5,077 bases of DNA, from the NCBI GenBank assembly GCA_002482925.1, contig DLGX01000065.1, positions 1-5,077 on the forward strand, written 5' to 3'. A program made the position numbers and the translations under genes. The DNA comes from Candidatus Saccharibacteria bacterium UBA7683. Its GTDB lineage: Bacteria > Patescibacteriota > Saccharimonadia > Saccharimonadales > UBA7683. Within the stretch, counting starts at the first letter, position 1. Every line of letters begins with the position of its first letter. Shown here one piece after another: positions 1 through 5,077 of this stretch. The notes under the pieces are model-generated. The model did not search any database. It saw only the letters and a list, made by a program, of their open reading frames with translations, and was not told the DNA's origin.

Positions 1-1895
1 GGATCTGCACTAGAAAGCCGGCCAGTTTGTGCAATGGTTAACCGAAAATCTGTATGCAGGCGTGAATGTTCATCGACTAGTTTAGGCAGTGCGTCTACAT
101 ACGTAGACTTTAGTTTTGTGTATTCACGGTACTGAGTAATTAAATTAATTATTGGGTGTATCCAGCGGAGTTTGTCGAGCTCACCTGCAGCCGTTGAATA
201 CGCGCTTTTGCCTTTTTTAATGCCTTGGGTTGGAAGTTCCATATCTTCGAATAACACCTTAGAGAGCTGTGCTGGTGAACTAATATTGAACTCTTGGTTG
301 GCGTGTCCATAAATTTCTTGTTCAATGTCAGAAATAATTCCTTCAAATTCTACGCTCATGTTTTTAAGGTACTTGGTATCGAGTTCAATGCCTTCAACTT
401 CCATACGGGCGAGTACTTCTACGATTGGCCATTCAATGTTGTGCGCAACCGATTCTAGGCGCGGGTAGGTTTTTAGTTCTTCACGCTGCCGTTTTGTAAG
501 CCCCCAAATTCCGGCTACAATTTGTGATGCGTAATCCGGGAATTCTTCCGAAGAAGCTTCGTCAATAAGCGCACCGTACCCGAATGATTTTTCTATTAAA
601 TCGCCAAGATCCTGGCTTCTAAGTAGCGGATTAAGTAGGAATGCTCCAAGATGTACATCGTGTGCAATTTTTGGCAGTGCAACATTAATATTGAGTAACA
701 TTTTTAAAACTTGTTTAGTATCGTGGCTCACCAGTTTTGCTTCACTGAGCGACCCGCCCAGCCACGTGGCAACCTCATCAACTGAAAGCGTGCTGCCAAT
801 ACTAATTGTGAAGCTTGATTTTGGATTGTCTGAAACTATTACATGCTGCAAGCCTTTGCCATGCGAACCCGAACATCGCACGTATACAAGCAGTTCATCG
901 GCCGAGAGTTTCGGAAGATCTTCAGCTTTTGAAACCAGAACATTCTTTACGACTGTATGGGGACGCGATTCTGCGGTGAAGCTTTCCGCCGAACTGCCGT
1001 CTCCGCGATCTTTCAAAAAATTAGGAAGCTGGCGAATTAGTGTTTTGAACTCTAATTTTTCTAAAAGATCTTTTAGCTTTACTACGTCTATTTTGCTACC
1101 ATCGAGCTCTGCTTCATTAAATTCGATTGGGGCGTCGTTCCACATTTTGGCGAGATCGCGCGACATAAAGGCTTTTTCTTTATCGGCTACAAGATTTTTA
1201 TGCAAAGAACCATCAATAAGATCTACGTTTTCATAAATGCCTTCAAGCGTGTCGTACTTAGCGAGTAGTTTTTTTGCCGCTACCGGACCCACCTTGGATA
1301 CCCCTGGGATATTATCGGAAGAATCCCCTACTAACGATTTATAGTCTAGAAACTGATACAACTTAACGCCGTATTTTTCTTCAAAAAGCTGTTCGTTAAA
1401 GGGAATCATAGAATTCAGTGGTTCACGTGACTTGGTGATAAACACGCGCGTCATAGGGCTAATGGCTTGTAGAATATCGTAATCTCCAGAGATGAGTTCA
1501 GTTTCTATACCCTTTTCTTCCGCTTGCTTGGCAAGCGTTGCCATAATGTCATCCGCTTCGTAATCGTCTAGTTCGTAAAGTGGCCATCCGAATGCTTCTA
1601 ATAGTTCGTGCAGTACTGGAATCTGTGCTTTAAAATCAGGCGGTGTAGGTTTACGGCCCGCTTTATAGTCAGGATAGATTGCCAGACGCTTTCGTTTGCT
1701 GGTTCCTGTTTTATCCCACGCTACAGCCACGTAGTCGGGGTTTATTTGCTTTATAAGCTGCAAGGCTAGTGTGGTAAATCCAAATACACCACCGGTTGGT
1801 GTTCCATCAGCCGAAGTAAGCCCAGCCATTGCATAGTATCCACGATAGAAAACTGACATTCCATCAATTATTGCCAGTTTTTTACGTTCAGTCAT
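1..1895 (-). CDS. polA: DNA polymerase I, N-terminal 631 codons (3' end outside window)
   Basis: This is family A DNA polymerase, which removes RNA primers and fills gaps in lagging-strand synthesis and excision repair. Reading leftward from ATG at 1895, the frame stays open to the window edge. Residues 1-290 are a 5'-nuclease (FEN-like) domain that keeps all nine metal-binding carboxylates expected for the family: D11, D61 (AWD), E113/D115/D116 (YEADD), D138/D140 (GDYD) and D191/D194 (GDSSDNIPG). Residues about 315-470 occupy the place of the 3'-5' proofreading domain but lack its acidic residues: the first motif reads VYVRCSG (337-343), and the Asp positions of motifs II and III appear to be V and I. 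The polymerase domain starts near 470. It shows SPAQL (540-544) and QTGRLSS (623-629), the segment just before motif A. Motifs A, B and C lie beyond the edge, so roughly the last quarter to third of the protein is missing from the window. No strong Shine-Dalgarno site precedes the start (only AGG close to ATG). The family call is very secure; the loss of proofreading is read by eye. Confidence 0.97.
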   Translation of the reverse strand, partial: MTERKKLAIIDGMSVFYRGYYAMAGLTSADGTPTGGVFGFTTLALQLIKQINPDYVAVAWDKTGTSKRKRLAIYPDYKAGRKPTPPDFKAQIPVLHELLEAFGWPLYELDDYEADDIMATLAKQAEEKGIETELISGDYDILQAISPMTRVFITKSREPLNSMIPFNEQLFEEKYGVKLYQFLDYKSLVGDSSDNIPGVSKVGPVAAKKLLAKYDTLEGIYENVDLIDGSLHKNLVADKEKAFMSRDLAKMWNDAPIEFNEAELDGSKIDVVKLKDLLEKLEFKTLIRQLPNFLKDRGDGSSAESFTAESRPHTVVKNVLVSKAEDLPKLSADELLVYVRCSGSHGKGLQHVIVSDNPKSSFTISIGSTLSVDEVATWLGGSLSEAKLVSHDTKQVLKMLLNINVALPKIAHDVHLGAFLLNPLLRSQDLGDLIEKSFGYGALIDEASSEEFPDYASQIVAGIWGLTKRQREELKTYPRLESVAHNIEWPIVEVLARMEVEGIELDTKYLKNMSVEFEGIISDIEQEIYGHANQEFNISSPAQLSKVLFEDMELPTQGIKKGKSAYSTAAGELDKLRWIHPIINLITQYREYTKLKSTYVDALPKLVDEHSRLHTDFRLTIAQTGRLSSAD

Positions 1896-1898
1896 ACC

Positions 1899-1928
1899 TG
1901 TAGTATACGACACATGTGCGCTACTACA
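1899..1928. repeat. Dyad symmetry in the polA/permease divergent spacer (candidate operator)
   Basis: A perfect 7-bp inverted repeat, TGTAGTA (1899-1905) and TACTACA (1922-1928), flanks the self-complementary octamer CACATGTG (1911-1918). The octamer centre is offset by one base from the centre of the outer arms, so the element is an imperfect 30-bp dyad. The left arm overlaps the candidate polA -10 box. A dimeric regulator bound here could block polA and perhaps also affect the permease promoter about 25 bp away. The repeat is directly visible; a regulatory role is inference, and chance is possible in a short AT-rich spacer. Confidence 0.4.
1902..1907 (-). promoter_or_regulatory. Candidate polA -10 box (TATACT), implying a leaderless mRNA
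   Basis: On the minus strand, TATACT (5 of 6 matches to TATAAT) ends seven bases before the A of the polA ATG at 1895. With the usual 6-7 base distance from the -10 box, transcription would start at or next to the start codon, so the mRNA would have no leader. This fits the absence of a good ribosome binding site. I see no convincing -35 hexamer at 16-18 bp; the nearest TTG-type sequence (TTGTAT, 1928-1933) has a 20-bp spacer. The hexamer is visible; promoter function is inference. Confidence 0.5.
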
Positions 1929-1952
1929 TACAAATCAATCTGGTTTTTTCTC

Positions 1953-1958
1953 TATAAT
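1953..1958 (+). promoter_or_regulatory. Consensus -10 box (TATAAT) for the permease pair
   Basis: A perfect TATAAT lies 17 bases upstream of the ATG at 1976. The predicted start point near 1965 gives a leader of only about 11 bases, too short for a normal ribosome binding site, and none is visible. No clear TTGACA-like -35 is present at the right distance (bases near 1930-1935 read ACAAAT). A weaker -10 alternative, GATACT at 1963-1968, would make the mRNA fully leaderless. The promoter is supported by sequence and position only. Confidence 0.55.
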
Positions 1959-1975
1959 AATAGATACTGTTAGAT

Positions 1976-2578
1976 ATGGCTTCTCAAAAAGTTTCTGCAC
2001 ACCATCATTTGCGACACTGGCACCATGTATATAAAAAACATCGCCGACGCGGACTTGCAATAAACAGCAAGCAGATGGCAGTTGGTCAACTGATTTCACT
2101 GCTTGGTGCCGTCATAGCGGGTCTTACGCTCGATATCAACAAAGAAACGCTAGCCGCATTTGCAGGTGCATTTGTTGTACTGCCTGGAGTTTTTGATTTA
2201 AGCGGTAGTCTTGGTGCTAGCTTGAGCGCTAAAATTAACCATCGCTTAGAAGATGGCAGGGCACACACTTGGAAGGTTTTTTGCAGTTCACTCCTTTTTA
2301 CGTATGGTATTGCGCTCGCAGCAGGGTTAATTGTTTCAGTTATCGGCGCCACAATTGCTAGTCAATTTTTTAATGCAAACTTTGGGAAAGTCTTCGCCCT
2401 AACCGAACTAAGCATTGCGCTGTGCTGTTTGATTGGCTTACCCCTAATTGGTGGACTGAGCGTAGTGCTTAGAAAACTTAACATAAACCCAGATGACGTG
2501 GTTGGCCCAATTGAATCGTCTATTACAGATATTCTTTCGGTGATTATTCTTAGTGTTGTAGCGGGGCTTCTTTCATGA
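1976..2578 (+). CDS. MgtE/SLC41-type half permease, first subunit (putative divalent-cation transporter)
   Basis: This is a 200-residue membrane protein. Its pattern matches the integral membrane domain of MgtE/SLC41 Mg2+ transporters: about five hydrophobic segments (near residues 33-51, 56-73, 101-129, 138-165 and 178-200), a GAFVVLPGVFDLSGSLGAS stretch (64-82) where the family has its conserved Pro/Gly loop after helix 2, and a C-terminal LNINPDD...GPIESSITD signature (168-185) matching the family's 'DP...GP...TD' before and within helix 5. D185 sits where MgtE has a channel-lining acidic residue. It lacks the cytoplasmic N and CBS domains of bacterial MgtE and so resembles the short, often paired archaeal permeases of this superfamily. 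The N-terminus (residues 5-25) is very basic and holds seven His between positions 9 and 22. The gene starts close behind a TATAAT and overlaps its downstream partner by ATGA. The substrate (Mg2+ or another divalent cation) is inferred from the family. A later Met at residue 34 is a less likely start. Confidence 0.75.
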   Translation: MASQKVSAHHHLRHWHHVYKKHRRRGLAINSKQMAVGQLISLLGAVIAGLTLDINKETLAAFAGAFVVLPGVFDLSGSLGASLSAKINHRLEDGRAHTWKVFCSSLLFTYGIALAAGLIVSVIGATIASQFFNANFGKVFALTELSIALCCLIGLPLIGGLSVVLRKLNINPDDVVGPIESSITDILSVIILSVVAGLLS

Positions 2579-3117
2579 GTCTCACTATGTATCATAAAAT
2601 TCGAAAGTTTTTATTTATTATCTTTTCGGTTGGTGGCGCTTCCTGTATTAGCCTTATTGGTGGCTTAGGCCTCGAAGCTGTGCAAGAAAAAATACTTCCG
2701 CTTGTTCCACTGCTTATTGCGTTACCTGGTCTTAATACAATGGTCGGCGACTATGCAGCGATAATTGCAGCTCATGCTGGTGACCCAGCGGAACGAAGTA
2801 CAACAAAAAAACAACTAGCTAAGGCTATCGCTAGAGTAATTTGGGTCAATATTGTCGGCATACTTATGCTGAGCTTGTTGCTTGCTATGTATCGTGGTTA
2901 CATTTTTGAATTACTATTTCTTATAAAATTTGTACTTTTTGTTCTCTTTTCAGTTATTGGAGTTATCGTAGCTATGTTCAGCATCACGATTTTGCTCGAC
3001 AAATTACTCGAGAAACATCATCTTAATCCTGATGATGTTTTGATTCCTATTGTAACGACTGTTTCAGATGTCTTTATGCTTGGGTTGATTGCTCTTGCGG
3101 CAACATTACTGTTTTAG
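2575..3117 (+). CDS. MgtE/SLC41-type half permease, second subunit (putative divalent-cation transporter)
   Basis: This is a 180-residue membrane protein paralogous to its upstream neighbour. Hydrophobic segments lie near 11-32, 38-53, 85-105, 110-142 and 157-180. It repeats the landmarks of the first subunit: LPG (50-52) after helix 2, and LNPDD (150-154) followed 14 residues after the Asn by D165 in the last helix, exactly the spacing N171 to D185 of the first subunit. The loop after LPG differs (NTMVGDYAA instead of FDLSGSLGA), so the two halves are not interchangeable. The ATG lies inside the stop region of the first gene (ATGA), which suggests translational coupling and equal amounts of both subunits. 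No separate ribosome binding site is clear, although GGGG lies about 10 bases upstream. I infer that the two proteins form one pseudosymmetric transporter in the cytoplasmic membrane. Met5 is an alternative start. The stop codon overlaps that of the convergent kinase gene. Confidence 0.72.
   Translation: MSLTMYHKIRKFLFIIFSVGGASCISLIGGLGLEAVQEKILPLVPLLIALPGLNTMVGDYAAIIAAHAGDPAERSTTKKQLAKAIARVIWVNIVGILMLSLLLAMYRGYIFELLFLIKFVLFVLFSVIGVIVAMFSITILLDKLLEKHHLNPDDVLIPIVTTVSDVFMLGLIALAATLLF
3013..3040. repeat. Perfect 10-bp inverted repeat inside the second permease gene
   Basis: AAACATCATC (3013-3022) and GATGATGTTT (3031-3040) are perfect inverted copies around an 8-base loop. On the plus strand a short T run (3038-3041) overlaps the right arm. 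On the minus strand the hairpin lies about 75 bases beyond the stop of the kinase gene, so it could act as a weak 3' end for the dnaG-rpoD-kinase transcript, which otherwise has no visible terminator. The stem has only three G-C pairs. The same bases encode the conserved HHLNPDD motif, so coding constraint may explain the symmetry. Confidence 0.35.
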
Positions 3118-3722
3118 AGATCTTCAACGAACTTCTTAGCTTTTGCCTTAAATTCTTCAAAATTCATTTCGTTAGTGAAGACTGTTGTAGCTTTGGTTTT
3201 TACATAGTGGGTGTTCATTTGAACCTCTTCTGGCAGATTTGGCTGAGGCTGCCACTGCAAAGCTTCTTGGCGCTTAAATTCTTCGAAACTTATTGTAGCT
3301 TCGCCTTCGCGCAAGTTTTCCATAGCACGGCTATATCGTGTTTCATCAGTGGCTTCTACCCATATAAGCATTCCGTTATGGGCGAGTATGTAATCGACTT
3401 CTGCGGGCGCGCGAACACTAAATACTACCAAGCCTTTTAGTTCTGGATTAGCTTTGAGACTGGTTTCAAACCGTTCTTGGGCAGCTTTCAGTGCAAAGTC
3501 AGCTCCGCGTTCTGAACGAAGCCAATTGGATGTTTCAGTCATGTTTGCAACCGAGATTGGATCAAGCTTATCGCTATGACGACTGCGAGCAAAATCACGT
3601 ACGATATCGCCTAACGATACGCCGTAATAGCCTGCGTTCATAAAGTATGCGGCAAGACTGTCTTTACCACTTCGTGGCAAACCACCAATACCGATAATGG
3701 TATCTTTAGCTAAGGTATTCAT
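3114..3722 (-). CDS. P-loop nucleotide kinase, dephospho-CoA kinase/UPF0200-like
   Basis: This is a 202-residue soluble P-loop NTPase of the nucleoside/dephospho-CoA kinase class. Numbered from the ATG at 3722, a hydrophobic strand IIGIG leads into the Walker A loop GLPRSGKDS (14-22); the GKD[ST] form is usual in dNMP-kinase-like and related enzymes. Next come SLGDIVRDFA (36-45), LRSERGADFAL (68-78), a Walker-B-like strand LVVFSVRAPAEVDYI (98-112) and an Arg-rich lid TRYSRAMENLREGE (128-141). The C-terminus has the typical 'KA..vf.N...feefk' ending. This order matches archaeal UPF0200/CoaE-like kinases (GMPGSGK, SMGDVVR, LRE..G.DAVA, IDGIRG..EV). The true substrate cannot be read from sequence; dephospho-CoA or a (deoxy)nucleotide are the options. 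The gene begins inside the end of rpoD, overlapping it by 17 bp, so it is probably translated by coupling. An upstream in-frame ATG at 3737 would add MRKSF and lengthen the overlap to 32 bp; I prefer the shorter form because the first beta strand follows soon after it. Confidence 0.8.
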   Translation of the reverse strand: MNTLAKDTIIGIGGLPRSGKDSLAAYFMNAGYYGVSLGDIVRDFARSRHSDKLDPISVANMTETSNWLRSERGADFALKAAQERFETSLKANPELKGLVVFSVRAPAEVDYILAHNGMLIWVEATDETRYSRAMENLREGEATISFEEFKRQEALQWQPQPNLPEEVQMNTHYVKTKATTVFTNEMNFEEFKAKAKKFVEDL

Positions 3723-4836
3723 AAAGCTTTTTCGCATCTTTATGTTTACGTAATTTAGCGAGCGCCTTGGCTTCGATTTGACGGATACGTTCGCGGGTAA
3801 CAGCGAATTCGTGGCCGACTTCTTCTAAAGTATGGTTTTTGCCATCTTCAAGACCAAAACGCATTTTGATAATTTTGAGTTCGCGTTCTGAAAGGGCTGA
3901 TTCTAAAATTCCTTGCACCTGTTCTTTAAGAAGCTGTTCAGTTGCAGCTTCGTCTGGACTCTTCGTGTCTTCATCTTCAATAAAGTCGCCCAGTACTGAA
4001 TCTTCTTCGTCGTCGCGAACGGCAGCATCAAGCGAATTGACGTCTTGCTTAATTTTCATGACGTATTCAATTTTTTCTGGTTCCATTTCCATTTCTTTTG
4101 CAAGTTCATCAATGGTAGGTTCGCGGTTAAGTTCCTGAGTCATACGACGCTGTGTTCGAAGTAGTTTGTTGATCGTTTCAACCATGTGTACTGGAATACG
4201 AATTACCCGAGCTTGGTCGGCAATTGCGCGGGTGATAGCTTGACGGATCCACCAGGTAGCGTAGGTAGAAAATTTAAATCCTTTTGAAGGATCGAATTTT
4301 TCAACCGCACGAAGTAACCCAGTGTTACCTTCTTGAATAAGATCAAGAAAATCGAGGCCACGGCCACTGTAACGTTTAGCAATTGAAACAACCAAACGCA
4401 TGTTAGCTTCTGCCATCATGTCTTTTGCCTTTTTTTCACCCGCTACTACGCGGTTCGCAAGCGCAAGTTCTTCTTCAGCGGTAAGCAAGGGAATCTTACC
4501 AATTTCACGAAGATACAGACGAACTGAATCGTCTGAAATATCATCAAGATAGCTGGTATCTTGATCGGCCACTAGGGCCTCTTCGTCTTCTTCTGAGGTT
4601 GCCCAAATATCGTCGTCTGCCGGTTCGTCTTTAGTGGTAATAGCAATTTTTGCTGCTGCTAATTTTGTATAAATGCCTTCAAGCTGATCATATACACCAG
4701 CTTCTTCTACCGCATCAAGCACTTCTTGCTGTTCAAGAATTTTCTTTTCACCGGCTTTTATAATTAAGTTCTCAACTACTACTTCAGACTTAGACTCGTC
4801 TGCTTTTGTTGGTGCTTTAGGTTCTTTCTTGGCCAA
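3706..4836 (-). CDS. rpoD: RNA polymerase primary sigma factor (sigma-70 family)
   Basis: This is the housekeeping sigma factor, 376 residues. It directs RNA polymerase to -10/-35 promoters such as the TATAAT seen in this window. Domains in order: a basic tail; a region 1.1-like helical segment (about 30-68); an acidic linker (70-100); region 1.2 (DDSVRLYLREIGKIPLL, 102-118); regions 2.1-2.4 (about 135-222) with LDFLDLIQEGN, FKFSTYATWWIRQAITRAI and the -10 recognition segment ending IRIPVHM; region 3 (about 223-300) with the acidic finger DDEEDSVLGDFIEDED (275-290); and region 4 (about 305-370), where HTLEEVGHEFAVTRERIRQIE (335-355) is the -35-binding helix-turn-helix. It has no long non-conserved insert of the E. 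coli type and is close to B. subtilis SigA in length. The start is TTG, supported by GGAGAG seven bases upstream and the lack of an in-frame ATG before residue 140. It follows the upstream primase gene by four bases and overlaps the kinase gene at its 3' end. Confidence 0.98.
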   Translation of the reverse strand: MAKKEPKAPTKADESKSEVVVENLIIKAGEKKILEQQEVLDAVEEAGVYDQLEGIYTKLAAAKIAITTKDEPADDDIWATSEEDEEALVADQDTSYLDDISDDSVRLYLREIGKIPLLTAEEELALANRVVAGEKKAKDMMAEANMRLVVSIAKRYSGRGLDFLDLIQEGNTGLLRAVEKFDPSKGFKFSTYATWWIRQAITRAIADQARVIRIPVHMVETINKLLRTQRRMTQELNREPTIDELAKEMEMEPEKIEYVMKIKQDVNSLDAAVRDDEEDSVLGDFIEDEDTKSPDEAATEQLLKEQVQGILESALSERELKIIKMRFGLEDGKNHTLEEVGHEFAVTRERIRQIEAKALAKLRKHKDAKKLYEYLS

Positions 4837-4840
4837 AATA

Positions 4841-5077
4841 TTACTCTCCGTTTAATAGTTGCTGGTACTTATCGAGGAGCTCTGCTGCTTTTTCAAAATC
4901 GCCGCTACTTTCGGCTTCACGAATTGCAGTTGTCAGTTCACTCTTGTTTTGATGTCTACTTTTAGAAATAATTCGCCGTGCCAGGGCCATTGCTTCAGCC
5001 ATTATATCGGCTGGGGTCCAACTGGCATATTTTTCTTCAGCGGTTAATAGAACTATTTTACCATAGTCTTGGTCTAT
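4841..5077 (-). CDS. dnaG: DNA primase, C-terminal 78 codons (5' part outside window)
   Basis: An open frame enters from the right edge and ends at TAA (4843-4841). The visible 78 residues are helical and charged. They end in ELTTAIREAESSGDFEKAAELLDKYQQLLNGE, the pattern typical of the extreme C-terminus of bacterial DnaG ('l...i.eAe..gD.e...eLl.e.q.Ll'), which lies in the region that binds the replicative helicase DnaB. The primase catalytic TOPRIM and zinc-binding parts are outside the window, so the identification rests on this tail and on position immediately before rpoD, the classical dnaG-rpoD order. Only four bases separate its stop from the rpoD start, so the two are surely cotranscribed. 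An unrelated helical protein cannot be fully excluded. Confidence 0.75.
   Translation of the reverse strand: MDQDYGKIVLLTAEEKYASWTPADIMAEAMALARRIISKSRHQNKSELTTAIREAESSGDFEKAAELLDKYQQLLNGE
4844..4849 (-). promoter_or_regulatory. Shine-Dalgarno site (GGAGAG) deciding the TTG start of rpoD
   Basis: GGAGAG lies seven bases upstream of TTG at 4836, near-ideal spacing. It is formed by the last two sense codons (GGA GAG) of the upstream primase gene, so ribosomes finishing that gene pass over it. It is the only clear Shine-Dalgarno site at a gene start in the window. Confidence 0.8.

Noticed and set aside
149..346. 65-codon minus-strand open frame
   Set aside because: It lies in another frame on the same strand as polA, whose frame is continuous and motif-rich there.
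691..1236. 181-codon plus-strand open frame
   Set aside because: It is antisense to the well-supported polA frame, its translation is Ser/Thr-rich with no recognisable motif, and it has no promoter or ribosome binding site.
2576..2578. TGA recoded as glycine, as in some Patescibacteria
   Set aside because: This TGA sits at the natural end of the permease domain with the next gene's ATG overlapping it, and no in-frame TGA appears in the other genes, so it is an ordinary stop.
2086..2595. Two minus-strand open frames opposite the first permease gene
   Set aside because: Both are shadows of the membrane protein gene and show no family features.
2560..2600. Possible sequencing frameshift splitting a single permease gene
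   Set aside because: Each half has its own full five-helix set and its own NPDD...Asp ending, and the junction is a classical ATGA overlap, so two real genes are more likely.
3207..3440. 77-codon plus-strand open frame
   Set aside because: It is antisense to the kinase gene and has no recognisable motif.
3839..4138. Serine-rich 99-codon plus-strand open frame
   Set aside because: It is the antisense image of the acidic Glu/Asp codons of rpoD, which read as Ser on the other strand.
4203..4391. 62-codon minus-strand open frame within rpoD
   Set aside because: It overlaps the conserved sigma region 2 coding sequence in another frame.
4859..5047. 62-codon plus-strand open frame at the right edge
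   Set aside because: It is antisense to the primase C-terminus, which ends precisely at the rpoD ribosome binding site.

Overview
The window looks like a housekeeping stretch from a bacterium of the Candidate Phyla Radiation (Patescibacteria). A Saccharibacteria (TM7)-like organism is my best guess. I infer this from compact gene packing, a short primary sigma factor, a Pol I whose 5'-nuclease domain has the wording I associate with Saccharibacteria (AVAWDK...KRKR, WPLYELDDYEADD), promoters lying almost on the start codons, and few Shine-Dalgarno sites. TGA is used as an ordinary stop, so this is not the TGA=Gly code of Gracilibacteria/SR1. The lineage call is inference from memory of families, not a search.

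Layout. Positions 1-1895 (minus) hold the first 631 codons of DNA polymerase I (polA); the gene runs off the left edge just before polymerase motif A. An 80-bp divergent spacer (1896-1975) carries a candidate polA -10 box that implies a leaderless mRNA, a dyad symmetry, and a consensus TATAAT for the genes on the plus strand. Positions 1976-3117 (plus) hold two small five-helix membrane proteins that overlap by ATGA. Both look like single MgtE/SLC41-type half permeases and probably form one heteromeric divalent-cation transporter. Their end meets, with overlapping stop codons, the end of a minus-strand operon entering from the right edge: the C-terminus of DnaG primase (4841-5077), the primary sigma factor RpoD (3706-4836), and a P-loop kinase resembling dephospho-CoA kinase/UPF0200 proteins (3114-3722).

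How the genes relate. dnaG-rpoD is the classical core of the macromolecular-synthesis operon, linking replication priming and transcription initiation. Here the kinase gene is attached behind it by an overlap with rpoD. polA belongs to the same replication and repair theme but is transcribed separately. The permease pair is the only transport unit and sits between the two information-processing blocks. The window is almost fully coding: no stretch of 300 bases lacks a gene, and I see no tRNA, rRNA, CRISPR array, insertion sequence or defence gene. I found no convincing new system. The most interesting items are the split permease pair, the kinase placement, and the promoter architecture of the 80-bp spacer.
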